DNA from: an uncultured Acetobacteraceae bacterium
GTDB taxonomy: Bacteria > Pseudomonadota > Alphaproteobacteria > Acetobacterales > Acetobacteraceae
Reading direction: 5' to 3'
Length of the DNA: 64,000 nt
Assembly: GCA_903907955.1 (NCBI GenBank)
Contig: CAIVPZ010000140.1
Location: forward strand, 31,646 to 95,645
Shown here: positions 51,178 to 60,387 of the stretch, in pieces
Position numbering within the stretch: the stretch's first letter is position 1
Layout of the letters: each line of letters starts with the position of its first letter
The notes under the pieces: model-generated
Told to the model about the DNA's origin: nothing
Databases searched by the model: none
Seen by the model: the letters and a program-made list of their open reading frames with translations, nothing else
Translations under genes and position numbers: made by a program

Positions 51178-53837
51178 CACTTGGCCTCCCAGACATGTAC
51201 GGCGTCGCCAAAACGTTCGGTCGCGGCCGAAAGCTTGCGCTTGCAATAGGTTGCGCCAGCGTTCGCCGGGAGGGCGAAGGCCAGATCGTCAAAGGCGCCG
51301 CCAGTGTCAGGTCCGATCAAAGCGTTGCCTGCTGTCAGATTTGCGCGTGCTGCTTTCAGATAACCGGTGATCTCGATCAGCGTGGCTTCGGGGTCTTCAA
51401 GCTGGAGATTGATCTGATCGCGCGGGTAAAGAAGGGAGGCGCTGATCGACATATCCGCACCCAGCAACGCCTTCACAGCGAAGGCGTACAGGCACCGTTG
51501 CAATTCCCGCCCTCCGTCGAGGCTGATACTGTCCTTGGGAGGGCGACCGGTTTTGTAGTCGCGTACCAAGGCGCGCTGGCCATCACCGGAGATGTCGAGA
51601 CGGTCGATGTATCCGGCGATACGGAACCCGGCGCCCGGGATTTCGACAACCGTCGTCGGATTCCAAGGGGTCTCGGCCGTCGATTTGGCGGTCGCACCGC
51701 CAAACGGAACTTCCCCATAGGCGCGCGCACCCGGCAGAGGTTCATCGCCGTAGGTAAGCGCACGACTCGTCAGAAGGCGCGCTTCATCTAGCGTTCGGCG
51801 CCAGATCACATTGGGCGGGACGGCTCGCTCGCTTTCCCAGACAACGGCGACCTCGTCGGCGGCGTTGCCCACTGCTGCCGCGATCTGGGTTTCGCTGGCG
51901 TGGGCGAGGCCGCCCGCCGACTCCAGTTTTTGGAGGGCGAGGTCAAGCGTCATGTGAACCAGGTCGCCCATGCCGAGCACATCGAGAACAAGCGGATCCG
52001 TCCCGCTCTCGGGCGTGCGCATGTGCATGGCATAGACCCAGACAAAGCCGAGCGGATTGCGTAGCAAGCGTTTGAGCGAGCTGGCTGACTGCGTCCGGTC
52101 CAGAATGGCCAAAAGCAGGGGGTGGTCCGCGCGAACCAGGCCGTCATTGGCCGTGATTTCTTTGCGGTTCCAATTGCGCCAGCAGGTCCAGGCGCTGATC
52201 GCCTGCGGCTCATGGGCGAACTCCTCAGGCCGCGCCATCAGTCGATCGGTCTCGCTAAAAGCATGGCCTGGGACGGCGTTGCGGCGGACGTAGATCTCGG
52301 CGCCGTGGCCACCGAGCAGGGAGCTGCGTCCAAGAAGCCGGCCCTCGCTGTCACGGCGCGAGCGAGACAAGACAACCTGGCCCGCGGTGGTCGCCAGAAT
52401 GGTTTCGAAATCACGGCGATCGGCTGCAGCGACCGGGAGCGGATCAAGCTCGCTGGTGGGAATGATATGGTCCGAGATCAGGCGATCCTCGGAGATGGCG
52501 CGCGGCCAGCGCGAAGAGTTGAGACCGATCAGACGGACGAACGGGCGCGGCGATGCCGCCAGCGCACTGGCCGGCATCCAGGCGACGGACACACACGCTT
52601 CCAGGCCGTCATCCTGCTTCAGGGTCTCCAATGTCGCGTCGAGTGACCCGGAGGGGCCGGCCAACAGCGCCTTGCGCCAGATCTCCAAGGCCCATCCATT
52701 CAGAAGCGTTGATCCGATTTCCGCCGCCGCGCTTGAGCCCTTGGCGAGAATGGCGACGATGCCGCGTAAGGTCGGGGCGTGATCCTTACCGTCCGGCCAG
52801 TCGGCCGGGGTCAATCGATCAAGCAGGCGGGTCCATGCCTGTGCCGACGCCAGCGGTGCGTCGGTCGGCAGGACGCGCATCCAACCCGCGGGCAGAGTCC
52901 GGAACGGTCCCGTTTCCGAGCTACATAGGGCCGCCAGACGGCGCATCCGGGTCTGAGACAGGCCCCGTATGATGATGTCGGCGAGCGCGGCGGCTGCTTG
53001 GCCGTCGCGGGTCGTCGTGACTTTAACCCCATGGACGAAGTGCAAATCGATGTTGGCGTCGGTGCGAAGCGACAGAAAATGATCGTCGTACTCTCCGGGC
53101 GATGACGCGGCGATCGCGATGTCAGCGGGCTGGGCTTCACCGGATGCCAGAAGAGCGCGGGCCCATCGGATCGCCTCGATGGCTTCATGATAGGCCGTGG
53201 CGGCGCTGACGGCGTTGATTTCTGGCGTCTCTGGCTTCGATCGTAAGACAACGACATCGGTACCCTCGAGCCAGGCGGGAGCGGAGCGTGGTCCAGCGGT
53301 CCATTGCACGGGTGTATGAGCGGTCAACGCTTGCAGTAATGGTCGCCAACAGGGCGAAAGCTCCGTGATGCCGATGATTTCGACCGGTCCAAGAACCGCC
53401 GGCGCATGATCAAGCCGCTTGCAGGCTGCCGTGACGATATCGGCCGGTCGCATCATGGCGGGCGGCAGTTGTGCCAGAACCCCAGATTCGAGACGCGCGA
53501 TAGAGTCGAGGCGGGGATGGTCGTCAGCCCTCGCGGCGAGATCGATACCGGCCCGCCACGCCTTGTGGAGTGTGTCGGCAGCGGCATCAACCATGCCCGG
53601 AAGCAGCTTGATGCTCTCCAATTCGCCAAGCGGTGTTTCGGGCAAAACTGCCTGAATTGCTGAGCGAAGGCTATCATCGTCGATCGCCAACGCGAACCCG
53701 CCAGCCATGCGGACGGCCAGTTGCTCGAAAGACAGAATCTGTAGGCCGTGACACCGCTTTCGCGCGGCATCGAGCCGTACCTCGCGCATCGCCAATCGGC
53801 CGTGGACGACGATCGTTCGCCGATTTGAGATGCTCAT
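51177..53837 (-). CDS. AddB-like PD-(D/E)xK nuclease
   Basis: 886 residues. The N-terminus SISNRRTIVVHGRLAMREVR lacks a Walker A motif, as in the degenerate AddB helicase of alphaproteobacteria. The middle region has IEIIGITELSPCWRPL-like PVEIIGITELS and FVRLIGLNSSRWPRAISEDR. The C-terminal nuclease has RIAGYIDRLDISGDGQRALV, RDYKTGRPP (Asp760, Lys762) and ELQRCLYAFAV. The cysteine set of the AddB iron-sulphur cluster is not present. It is the first gene of the five-gene operon; the ATG at 53837 faces the WYL gene across a 284-bp control region. Probable partner of the AddA-like protein. Confidence 0.82.
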   Translation of the reverse strand: MSISNRRTIVVHGRLAMREVRLDAARKRCHGLQILSFEQLAVRMAGGFALAIDDDSLRSAIQAVLPETPLGELESIKLLPGMVDAAADTLHKAWRAGIDLAARADDHPRLDSIARLESGVLAQLPPAMMRPADIVTAACKRLDHAPAVLGPVEIIGITELSPCWRPLLQALTAHTPVQWTAGPRSAPAWLEGTDVVVLRSKPETPEINAVSAATAYHEAIEAIRWARALLASGEAQPADIAIAASSPGEYDDHFLSLRTDANIDLHFVHGVKVTTTRDGQAAAALADIIIRGLSQTRMRRLAALCSSETGPFRTLPAGWMRVLPTDAPLASAQAWTRLLDRLTPADWPDGKDHAPTLRGIVAILAKGSSAAAEIGSTLLNGWALEIWRKALLAGPSGSLDATLETLKQDDGLEACVSVAWMPASALAASPRPFVRLIGLNSSRWPRAISEDRLISDHIIPTSELDPLPVAAADRRDFETILATTAGQVVLSRSRRDSEGRLLGRSSLLGGHGAEIYVRRNAVPGHAFSETDRLMARPEEFAHEPQAISAWTCWRNWNRKEITANDGLVRADHPLLLAILDRTQSASSLKRLLRNPLGFVWVYAMHMRTPESGTDPLVLDVLGMGDLVHMTLDLALQKLESAGGLAHASETQIAAAVGNAADEVAVVWESERAVPPNVIWRRTLDEARLLTSRALTYGDEPLPGARAYGEVPFGGATAKSTAETPWNPTTVVEIPGAGFRIAGYIDRLDISGDGQRALVRDYKTGRPPKDSISLDGGRELQRCLYAFAVKALLGADMSISASLLYPRDQINLQLEDPEATLIEITGYLKAARANLTAGNALIGPDTGGAFDDLAFALPANAGATYCKRKLSAATERFGDAVHVWEAK

Positions 53838-54121
53838 CGCTGATCGCCTTTTGCCAATTTTTGGCGGGGTGCTGGATGGGTGACGGAGAAGCAGAGCCTT
53901 CGGCTACTTCTGCACGAGCTGGGATTGCGAGGTGCACGCGAACTGGCGCCTGTCAGTTGCCAGTTGGCTATGGCGCGTCTCGATCCAGGCTTCCTCATCA
54001 CTGCCCCCCGTGCCCAAGACGGTTTTCGGCGACGCGGCTGCATCATAGGGATAGAAACTACATGCATCGCGCAGATATGTCCATATACTTTTTATCTGTA
54101 TCGGTCCTGGAGGAAAGCTCG
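53838..54121. promoter_or_regulatory. Divergent control region between the AddB-like operon and the WYL operon
   Basis: This 284-bp non-coding stretch has an AT-rich core near 54050-54105. It contains the perfect inverted repeat ATATG-TC-CATAT (54075-54086), and a longer pair CAGATA (54072-54077) with TATCTG (54093-54098). GGAGGAAA just before 54122 is a strong ribosome-binding site. These repeats are good candidates for binding by the adjacent WYL regulator and would allow it to control both directions. Confidence 0.6.
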
Positions 54122-55006
54122 ATGGCAGAGGCCCGTGCGGCATTGAAGTGGGGGGTGGAGCGCCGCCTGGAATTTATCGAGTTCCGGCTGTTCTGGGAGG
54201 GCGGTGTCAATCGTTCGGACATCATCGACATGTTCGACGTCTCAGTCCCGCAGGCTTCTAAGGACCTCACCCTCTATCAGGAACGCGCTCCGCAAAACGC
54301 GATCTACGACAAAAGCGCGAAGCGATACGTGGCCAGCGAACATTTCGAGCCGCACTTTCTGAGGCCCGATCCGCACGGATATCTTGCTCGGTTGCGCTCG
54401 GTTGCCGAGGGTCTGATCGACCTATCGGAATCGTGGATCACCCAGATCCCGGAGACCGACATTGCCTTGACGCCGCGTCGGGATATTGACGCAACTGTCC
54501 TCAAGGCTCTGCTGGGGGGCGTTCGCGAAGCGCGCTCGATCGACATCCACTACCAGTCGATGAGCAGGACGCGGCCGGATCCGGTCTGGCGGCGGATATC
54601 GCCTCACGCCTTCGGATATGACGGTTTCCGCTGGCATGCGCGCGCGTACTGCCATCTCGATCACGTGTTCAAAGATTTTTTGCTACCGCGCATCCTCGGC
54701 GTCGGTGCCATCGGCGAATCTGGGGCACCTCGCGAGCAAGACGAGCTTTGGCAGAGTCGCTTCGATGTCGTGATAGGTCCTCATCCCGATCTGACGGCCA
54801 GTCAGAAGGCGGTGGTCGCCAAGGATTATGGCTTGGAGAAAGGTCGCGGCGTCCTCACAGTTCGCTATGCCATGATGTTCTATGTCTTGAAGCGCCTGGG
54901 GCTACTTGGCGACGCCGCCAAGGATGACGCCCGACGCCAGCATATTGTCGTCGTGAATCGAGCGGAGACGGAAGCTGCTCTGAAGAAGTCTGGATTTCCA
55001 ACGTGA
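54122..55006 (+). CDS. BrxR-type WYL-domain transcriptional regulator
   Basis: 294 residues from ATG 54122. An N-terminal winged helix (LKWGVERRLEFIEFRLFWEG, then VNRSDIIDMFDVSVPQASKD) is followed by a WYL domain with SIDIHYQSMSRTRPDPVWR, ISPHAFGYDGFRWHARAYC and FKDFLLPRILGV. The C-terminal extension includes LTVRYAMMFYVLKRLGLL. Size and layout match the BrxR/CapW group, which represses BREX, CBASS and other defence operons and is thought to sense a nucleic-acid ligand. It is the first gene of the plus-strand arm. The next 255 bp (55007-55261) hold no convincing gene. Confidence 0.88.
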   Translation: MAEARAALKWGVERRLEFIEFRLFWEGGVNRSDIIDMFDVSVPQASKDLTLYQERAPQNAIYDKSAKRYVASEHFEPHFLRPDPHGYLARLRSVAEGLIDLSESWITQIPETDIALTPRRDIDATVLKALLGGVREARSIDIHYQSMSRTRPDPVWRRISPHAFGYDGFRWHARAYCHLDHVFKDFLLPRILGVGAIGESGAPREQDELWQSRFDVVIGPHPDLTASQKAVVAKDYGLEKGRGVLTVRYAMMFYVLKRLGLLGDAAKDDARRQHIVVVNRAETEAALKKSGFPT

Positions 55007-55261
55007 ATAAGAATTGGCAGTGCAAGTTCGCGGCAAATAGCGGGCAAAGAATTATAGATTCTAAAGATTGCACAGCTGCGGTTCGCTTGCGCGCCTCCTA
55101 CATCGCAGGCCGTGGAGCAAGAATATGAGTTCGATACGATGGTGTTTAATTGAAAGTGAACACTGCGAATTGCAAGCTCGCATGCGGCACGGTCGTTGGG
55201 GCCGACGGGTGGTCGCCGTTGGTAGAATGGAAAGAAACTGCGCGACCATAGGTGTCAGGGC

Positions 55262-56494
55262 GTGATCCGGATCCTTCACACGGCTGATTGGCACATCGGT
55301 CAAACGCTTCGGGGGTTCTCGCGCGAACATGAGCACCGCAAAGTTTTCATGCGGCTTGAAGAGATCATCGTTGAGCGCGACGTCGATGCGCTGGTCATCG
55401 CTGGGGACGTTTTCGACAGCCAAAACCCCTCTGGAGAAGCGCAGCAACTTTTCTACGACACGCTTGTGCGACTGAGCCGCGCTCGGCCACGTATGACAAC
55501 CGTGATTGTCTCAGGCAACCACGATGCCGCCGGTCGGCTGGAGGCGCCGCGTCCCTTATTGGAAGCATTTAACATCCGAGTCATTGGAAATGTGCGAAGG
55601 CAGGACGGACGGATCGAGGCGTCGCGCCACCTCGTGCCGATCGTCGATGCGAGCGGCGCCGTGGCAGCTCATGTCCTCGCCGTTTCCTACCCAACGGCGG
55701 CGTGCCTTCCCAACCTTACGCGGCTGGATGACGAGGCGGGTTCCCCCGTTGTCGCAGGCGTGCGAACCCTGTACGCGGAGCTACTCGAAGCGTTGCGGCC
55801 GCACATGGATGGCTTGCCCTTTGTCGCCACTGGGCATCTCCACGTGGCGGGAGGCATCGAGTCTGAGGGCGCTGAGCGGCGAATTTTGGTCGGCGGTCAG
55901 CATGCAGTGCCGCATGATGTATTCCCGCCGGAGGCGAGCTATGTCGCGCTCGGTCACCTGCATAAAGCTCAGGCCGTCGGACGAGATACCATCCGATATT
56001 CGGGTTCACTTATTCCGTTGTCCGCCACAGAGCAGCCGTACCTGCATGGGGTGACCCTCGTGAGCCTCGACGGGGTCAAGATCGTGTCTGAACACATCCC
56101 GATCGGGCGGCCCGTCGCCTTTCTTCGCCTCCCGGAGGCAGGTGATATGCGTCTGGCCGACTTTGGCGATCACCTGACGGCGCTGGATCTTCAACCAGAT
56201 TTGCCGATTAGCGAGCGGCCATTCGTCCAGGTCCGGCTGGCCCGCGAGGGGCTTCAGCCAGGATTTCGGGAGGAGATCGACCGCATTGCCGAGAGCTTTC
56301 CCGTTCGCATCGTCGAGGCCCGTGTCACCGCGATGCCTGACACGCTGAATGAATTGGTCGTTGCCGATCCGATGATCAGGCTGGCGGAACGAGACCCGGA
56401 GGACTTGTTCAAACTCGCGTTCGAACGTGCGTTCGGCGTGGCGCCGGATGCTGCGCATCTGGATGTCTTTCACCGTGCGCGCGCGGAGTCCTGA
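55262..56494 (+). CDS. sbcD: SbcD-like (Mre11-type) exonuclease subunit
   Basis: 410 residues from a GTG start at 55262. Metallophosphatase motifs: RILHTADWHIGQTL (Asp9, His11), LVIAGDVFDSQNP, VIVSGNHDAAGRLE, PFVATGHLHV and YVALGHLHKAQ. The C-terminal capping region is normal in length. With SbcC it forms the SbcCD/Mre11-Rad50 complex that cuts hairpins and DNA ends. It is 3 bp from sbcC and shares the operon with the WYL regulator, so it is a dedicated copy rather than the chromosomal gene. Confidence 0.93.
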   Translation: MIRILHTADWHIGQTLRGFSREHEHRKVFMRLEEIIVERDVDALVIAGDVFDSQNPSGEAQQLFYDTLVRLSRARPRMTTVIVSGNHDAAGRLEAPRPLLEAFNIRVIGNVRRQDGRIEASRHLVPIVDASGAVAAHVLAVSYPTAACLPNLTRLDDEAGSPVVAGVRTLYAELLEALRPHMDGLPFVATGHLHVAGGIESEGAERRILVGGQHAVPHDVFPPEASYVALGHLHKAQAVGRDTIRYSGSLIPLSATEQPYLHGVTLVSLDGVKIVSEHIPIGRPVAFLRLPEAGDMRLADFGDHLTALDLQPDLPISERPFVQVRLAREGLQPGFREEIDRIAESFPVRIVEARVTAMPDTLNELVVADPMIRLAERDPEDLFKLAFERAFGVAPDAAHLDVFHRARAES

Positions 56495-56497
56495 ACC

Positions 56498-59400
56498 ATG
56501 CGCATCCTGGCGATCCGTGGCGCAAATCTGGCGAGCCTTGCGGCGCCGTTCGAAATCGATCTGGCGGCCGAGCCGCTTGCAGGGTCTGGGCTATTCGCCA
56601 TCACAGGCGAGACGGGCGCTGGCAAGTCGACAATTCTTGATGCGCTGTGTCTTGCGCTCTACGGCGAATATCCCCGTGTCTCTATCGGCCGTCGGGAAAA
56701 CGCTCCCGATCCCAGCGGAGAGGCGATCTCCATTCATGATGGCCGCGCTATCCTCCGCCGTGGGGCCGGCGGCGGTTATGCGGAGGTCGACTTCGTCGGA
56801 AAGGATGGGGAGCGCTACCGTGTTCGCTGGGAAGCCAATCGCGCCCGCGGTCGCGCAAATGGGCGACTCCAGAATGAACAACGTGCGCTGTTTCGCCTTG
56901 ACGACGGCAGCGCCGTGGCTGCGGGTAAGACCCAGGTTCGGGAAGCTGTAGAAGCGAGAACTGACCTCACATTCGATCAGTTTCGGCGAACGGTGCTTCT
57001 CGCCCAGGGCGAATTCGATACCTTTCTTCTCGCCGCCGAGAGCGAGCGCGCCGAATTGCTTGAGAAGATAACCGGTACAGAGATCTATGCCGCAATTTCT
57101 ATCCGTGTTCATGAAGGCACGGAGGCGCGGCGGAGAACTGTCGAACAGCTTGAACAGCGACGTAGCGACATCGGTCTTCTCGATGGCGATGCTAGACAGC
57201 GGCTGCTTGACGAACAAAGCCAGCTTGCGGAGGCCGTCGCCCAGAAGGCGGCAGAACGTGATCGCCACAATGGACACCTGGATCATTTCAAGCGAGTTGT
57301 TGGCGCTAGAAGCGATCTTGCTCAGGCGGAAGCTCAAGCGACGGCTGCTCGCTTGGCGCGTGAGGCCGCAGCCGATGACTATGGTGCCCTGGCCGAATTC
57401 GACCTTGTCGAACCGGTCCGTCCACTGTCCGTCGACTTGGATAATGCACGGCGGACAGCTAGCGAAGCCGATTCACGCCTCGGTGATTTGCGAGTTGCAC
57501 GTGAGGACATGCGGACCCTCGACGAGGCGGCGGCAACTCAGCTTGCTGAGGCGGTAACGGCCGACGAGGCTGCAGAAGATATCTTTAAGCGGTTTGGCCC
57601 CCTCTGGAGCGAGGCGGAAAAGCTCGACGCGGAACTTGCGACGGCCCAGGCCGAGTTCAACGATGCGACGGAGAAATCGCAGCAGGCAGAGACGGCTTTG
57701 CGCAATCGGGTAGATGCGCTCACCGCGCTTGATAAGACTCTTGGCCAGACAGCAGAAGCGCACCGCATAGCAACGGTACAATTAAACGGGCAGCCTGGTC
57801 GCGCTATTCTTGCCGACCGTCTAAGCGATGCGACGGCCTTGTTGGAGAAGCGAGTCATACTCAAACGGGACGGTGCCACGGTGGCATCCAGCGCGGCGGA
57901 AGCCTGCAAGACGGAGGCGCGACTGGAAGGCGAAATAGCGGATCTGTCAAAGAAGCTCGCGGCGGATCGCGATCGAAAAGACGGCCTCACTGGCGATATC
58001 GGCGAACGCCGAAACCGCCTTGCTGCGATTGATGAGCCAGCGCTCCTGGAACGTGAAACAATTCTCCAGCGCGTCGTTGAGTCTCTGCGAGAGGCGACTA
58101 CAGCCTGCGATCGGCATATACGCGCATCGGTGGATCTGGCACGCGGGGAAACCGAGCTCACCGCCGCAGCGCAGGAGGTAAGCACGGCCAGCGGCCAGAT
58201 CGCCAGCGCCGAATCCGAACAACTCCGCGATCGAGCGGCCCGCGCGGAAATAGCACCGCTCGCCGACCTTGCCGACGAAGCCGTCTCGCCAGAGGCTGCG
58301 CATTTGCGCAGCATGTTGGCGCCGGATGCAGCCTGCCCCGTGTGCGGCAGCACAAATCATCCCCATCTTGCACACCCCAGCGCGCTGAACGACATGGTCG
58401 CGACAGTCCGCCGGCGCCGCCAGGAACTGGATGCAGCGCTGGCCGGGATAAGCCTGCGCTTAGGCGCAGCCACGCGTGCGCTCGCTGCCGCCGAGGTGCG
58501 ACAGTCCGAGGCGACGCGCGGAATTGAGAACGCGCGCAGCCAAGCGTTGGCGGCCGAGGGCGATTATAGCGAGCAGGGCCCATTGTTGAGCGATCTCTGC
58601 GAAAGGGCTGGATTGGTGGCGAGTGTGCCACTCGCGCCGAACGCGCAGGGCGCGTCCGAATTGGTAGCACTTACGGTGGCGGCGAGGGCGGAGCGGGTGG
58701 CTGCCGGCGCCCCGCTTGCAGATGCCAGACGCCTTCGGACGGAGATCGACGGTTTGCAGCGGGAGTACGACGCGCTTGGCAGGACGATCGATGCAGCGAT
58801 CCGAAACATCGAGGAAAGGCGGACCGGGCTGCACGCCGCGCAATTGAAGGCCAAGGAACACACTGTACGGGGAACGGATATCGCTGAGCGTCTCGGCTCC
58901 ATCGACCGCGAAATCGTCCCATTTCTCGCCGCAGTGGAGCGAACAGCCGATCAGCTCGATGCCGATCCCGAGGGCGTGGCCGCCAGATTCATTTCGGCCT
59001 CTAAAGAATACGATGTCTTGCGTAAGCAGATTGGCGAGCTCGATCTCACATTGCAGCGGTTGGCGCCTGATCGCGCAGCGGCCGCTACCTCGGCGGAGCA
59101 TGCCCAGACGCAGGTGACGGAGACTACAGCCCGCCTCAATCAACGTCGTTCAGTCGTAGACGAGAAGACGGTGGCTCGGGCCAAGCTCTTTGATGGCGAG
59201 GCCACAGCCAGTCACCGCACGCGGATCAACGAAGGCCGCCGAATAGCCCGCGAAGCCGTCGCGACAGCGCGCGAGGCAAAATCCACCGCTGCCGCCGCGT
59301 TCCAGGCGGCGGGCGCCCGCTGCGAGGAAGCCGTCTCGGCGTTGGAGATCGCTACGCGGCGGCGCGCTTCAGCCGAGCAGGCATTCAACGCGGCCTGTCA

Positions 59401-60289
59401 GAGCGTTAAGCGGTCGTTTGATCAGGTTTCCGTCCTCATTGCCACTGAGCCAACCGTGCGCGCAGCGCTGCGGGCGCGAATTCAAGAAATCGACAGGGTC
59501 GTGAACGACGCCGGCGCCGCCGTCCTGACGCGGCAGAACGACTTGAACAGGTCCCTTCAAGAGTTCGATGAGACAACCGACGCGGAGGCGTTGACCGCCG
59601 CCGTCGCGGTGCTGGCGACGGAAATTGGAGACTTGCACCAGCGAACCGGCGTGCTCGCCGCTGCGCTGGTGCGAGACGACGAGGCGCGCCGCGCTGCGGC
59701 AACCCTGTCGGTGGAGATCGAGACGTCGAGAGCCGATCTCACGATTTGGCAGGCCGTCGATGATGCCGTCGGCTCGGCCGGCGGCGACCGGTTCCGCCGC
59801 TTCGTACAGGGCATCACGCTCGATCATTTGGTGCAACTGGCCAACGAGCATCTCAACGCATTGAGCCCGCGGTACAGGCTTGCCCGGGGGGCAGCATCCG
59901 ATCTCACGCTGCATATTATCGATCGAGACATGGGCGACGAGGTGCGCGCGACCCGAAGCCTTTCAGGCGGTGAACGCTTCCTGGTTTCTTTGGCGCTCGC
60001 GCTGGCGCTTTCAGGTCTCGAAGGGCGGGCGTCCTTTGTCGATACTCTGTTTATTGATGAAGGATTCGGATCGCTTGACGCGGAGACCCTCGACATGGCG
60101 GTGGACGCGCTGGAAACTTTGCAGGGGCGCGGCCAGAAGGTCGGTGTTATTACACACGTAGCCGCCATGATCGACCGGATCGGCGTGCAAGTACGCGTCG
60201 AGAAGCGCGGGGCGGGACGTTCGGAGATCCGAATTTCCAATGGGCTGGGATCGACGTGGTCTGCCACCGGAGCCCGCACCGTGCAATGA
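56498..60289 (+). CDS. sbcC: SbcC-like (Rad50-type) SMC ATPase
   Basis: 1263 residues, long for the family. Walker A ITGETGAGKSTILDALCLA (35-53), Q-loop LLAQGEFDTFLLA, then long coiled coils. The zinc hook CPVCGSTNHP has Cys613 and Cys616. The second coil is followed by signature SLSGGERFLVSLALALAL (about 1155) and Walker B VDTLFIDEGFGSLD (about 1185). It clamps DNA ends and controls the SbcD nuclease. It ends 98 bp before the convergent AAA gene at 60388; no strong terminator is seen in the gap. Confidence 0.93.
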   Translation: MRILAIRGANLASLAAPFEIDLAAEPLAGSGLFAITGETGAGKSTILDALCLALYGEYPRVSIGRRENAPDPSGEAISIHDGRAILRRGAGGGYAEVDFVGKDGERYRVRWEANRARGRANGRLQNEQRALFRLDDGSAVAAGKTQVREAVEARTDLTFDQFRRTVLLAQGEFDTFLLAAESERAELLEKITGTEIYAAISIRVHEGTEARRRTVEQLEQRRSDIGLLDGDARQRLLDEQSQLAEAVAQKAAERDRHNGHLDHFKRVVGARSDLAQAEAQATAARLAREAAADDYGALAEFDLVEPVRPLSVDLDNARRTASEADSRLGDLRVAREDMRTLDEAAATQLAEAVTADEAAEDIFKRFGPLWSEAEKLDAELATAQAEFNDATEKSQQAETALRNRVDALTALDKTLGQTAEAHRIATVQLNGQPGRAILADRLSDATALLEKRVILKRDGATVASSAAEACKTEARLEGEIADLSKKLAADRDRKDGLTGDIGERRNRLAAIDEPALLERETILQRVVESLREATTACDRHIRASVDLARGETELTAAAQEVSTASGQIASAESEQLRDRAARAEIAPLADLADEAVSPEAAHLRSMLAPDAACPVCGSTNHPHLAHPSALNDMVATVRRRRQELDAALAGISLRLGAATRALAAAEVRQSEATRGIENARSQALAAEGDYSEQGPLLSDLCERAGLVASVPLAPNAQGASELVALTVAARAERVAAGAPLADARRLRTEIDGLQREYDALGRTIDAAIRNIEERRTGLHAAQLKAKEHTVRGTDIAERLGSIDREIVPFLAAVERTADQLDADPEGVAARFISASKEYDVLRKQIGELDLTLQRLAPDRAAAATSAEHAQTQVTETTARLNQRRSVVDEKTVARAKLFDGEATASHRTRINEGRRIAREAVATAREAKSTAAAAFQAAGARCEEAVSALEIATRRRASAEQAFNAACQSVKRSFDQVSVLIATEPTVRAALRARIQEIDRVVNDAGAAVLTRQNDLNRSLQEFDETTDAEALTAAVAVLATEIGDLHQRTGVLAAALVRDDEARRAAATLSVEIETSRADLTIWQAVDDAVGSAGGDRFRRFVQGITLDHLVQLANEHLNALSPRYRLARGAASDLTLHIIDRDMGDEVRATRSLSGGERFLVSLALALALSGLEGRASFVDTLFIDEGFGSLDAETLDMAVDALETLQGRGQKVGVITHVAAMIDRIGVQVRVEKRGAGRSEIRISNGLGSTWSATGARTVQ

Positions 60290-60387
60290 TGCGGCGGCAT
60301 TGGGAGGGACGAGTGAAGTGGTGCGATCGACTGGCTGGGTAATAGGGTGCGAGGATCAAACTCGGAGTGATGCACGCTCCGATCGAG

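Noticed and set aside
41599..53837. DISARM, because a helicase and a PLD protein are adjacent
   Set aside because: No DUF1998 (DrmB) protein or DNA methyltransferase is present in the cluster, and DUF6361, AddAB-like and SbcCD-like genes are not DISARM components.
55068..55265. A 65-codon plus-strand frame between the WYL and sbcD genes
   Set aside because: Composition is Arg/Cys-rich with no family match and no clear ribosome-binding site; the gap is more likely untranslated sequence.
41599..60289. BREX, because of the BrxR-type WYL regulator
   Set aside because: There is no PglZ, PglX methylase, BrxC ATPase or BrxL/BrxA/BrxB. WYL regulators of this kind control several different defence systems.
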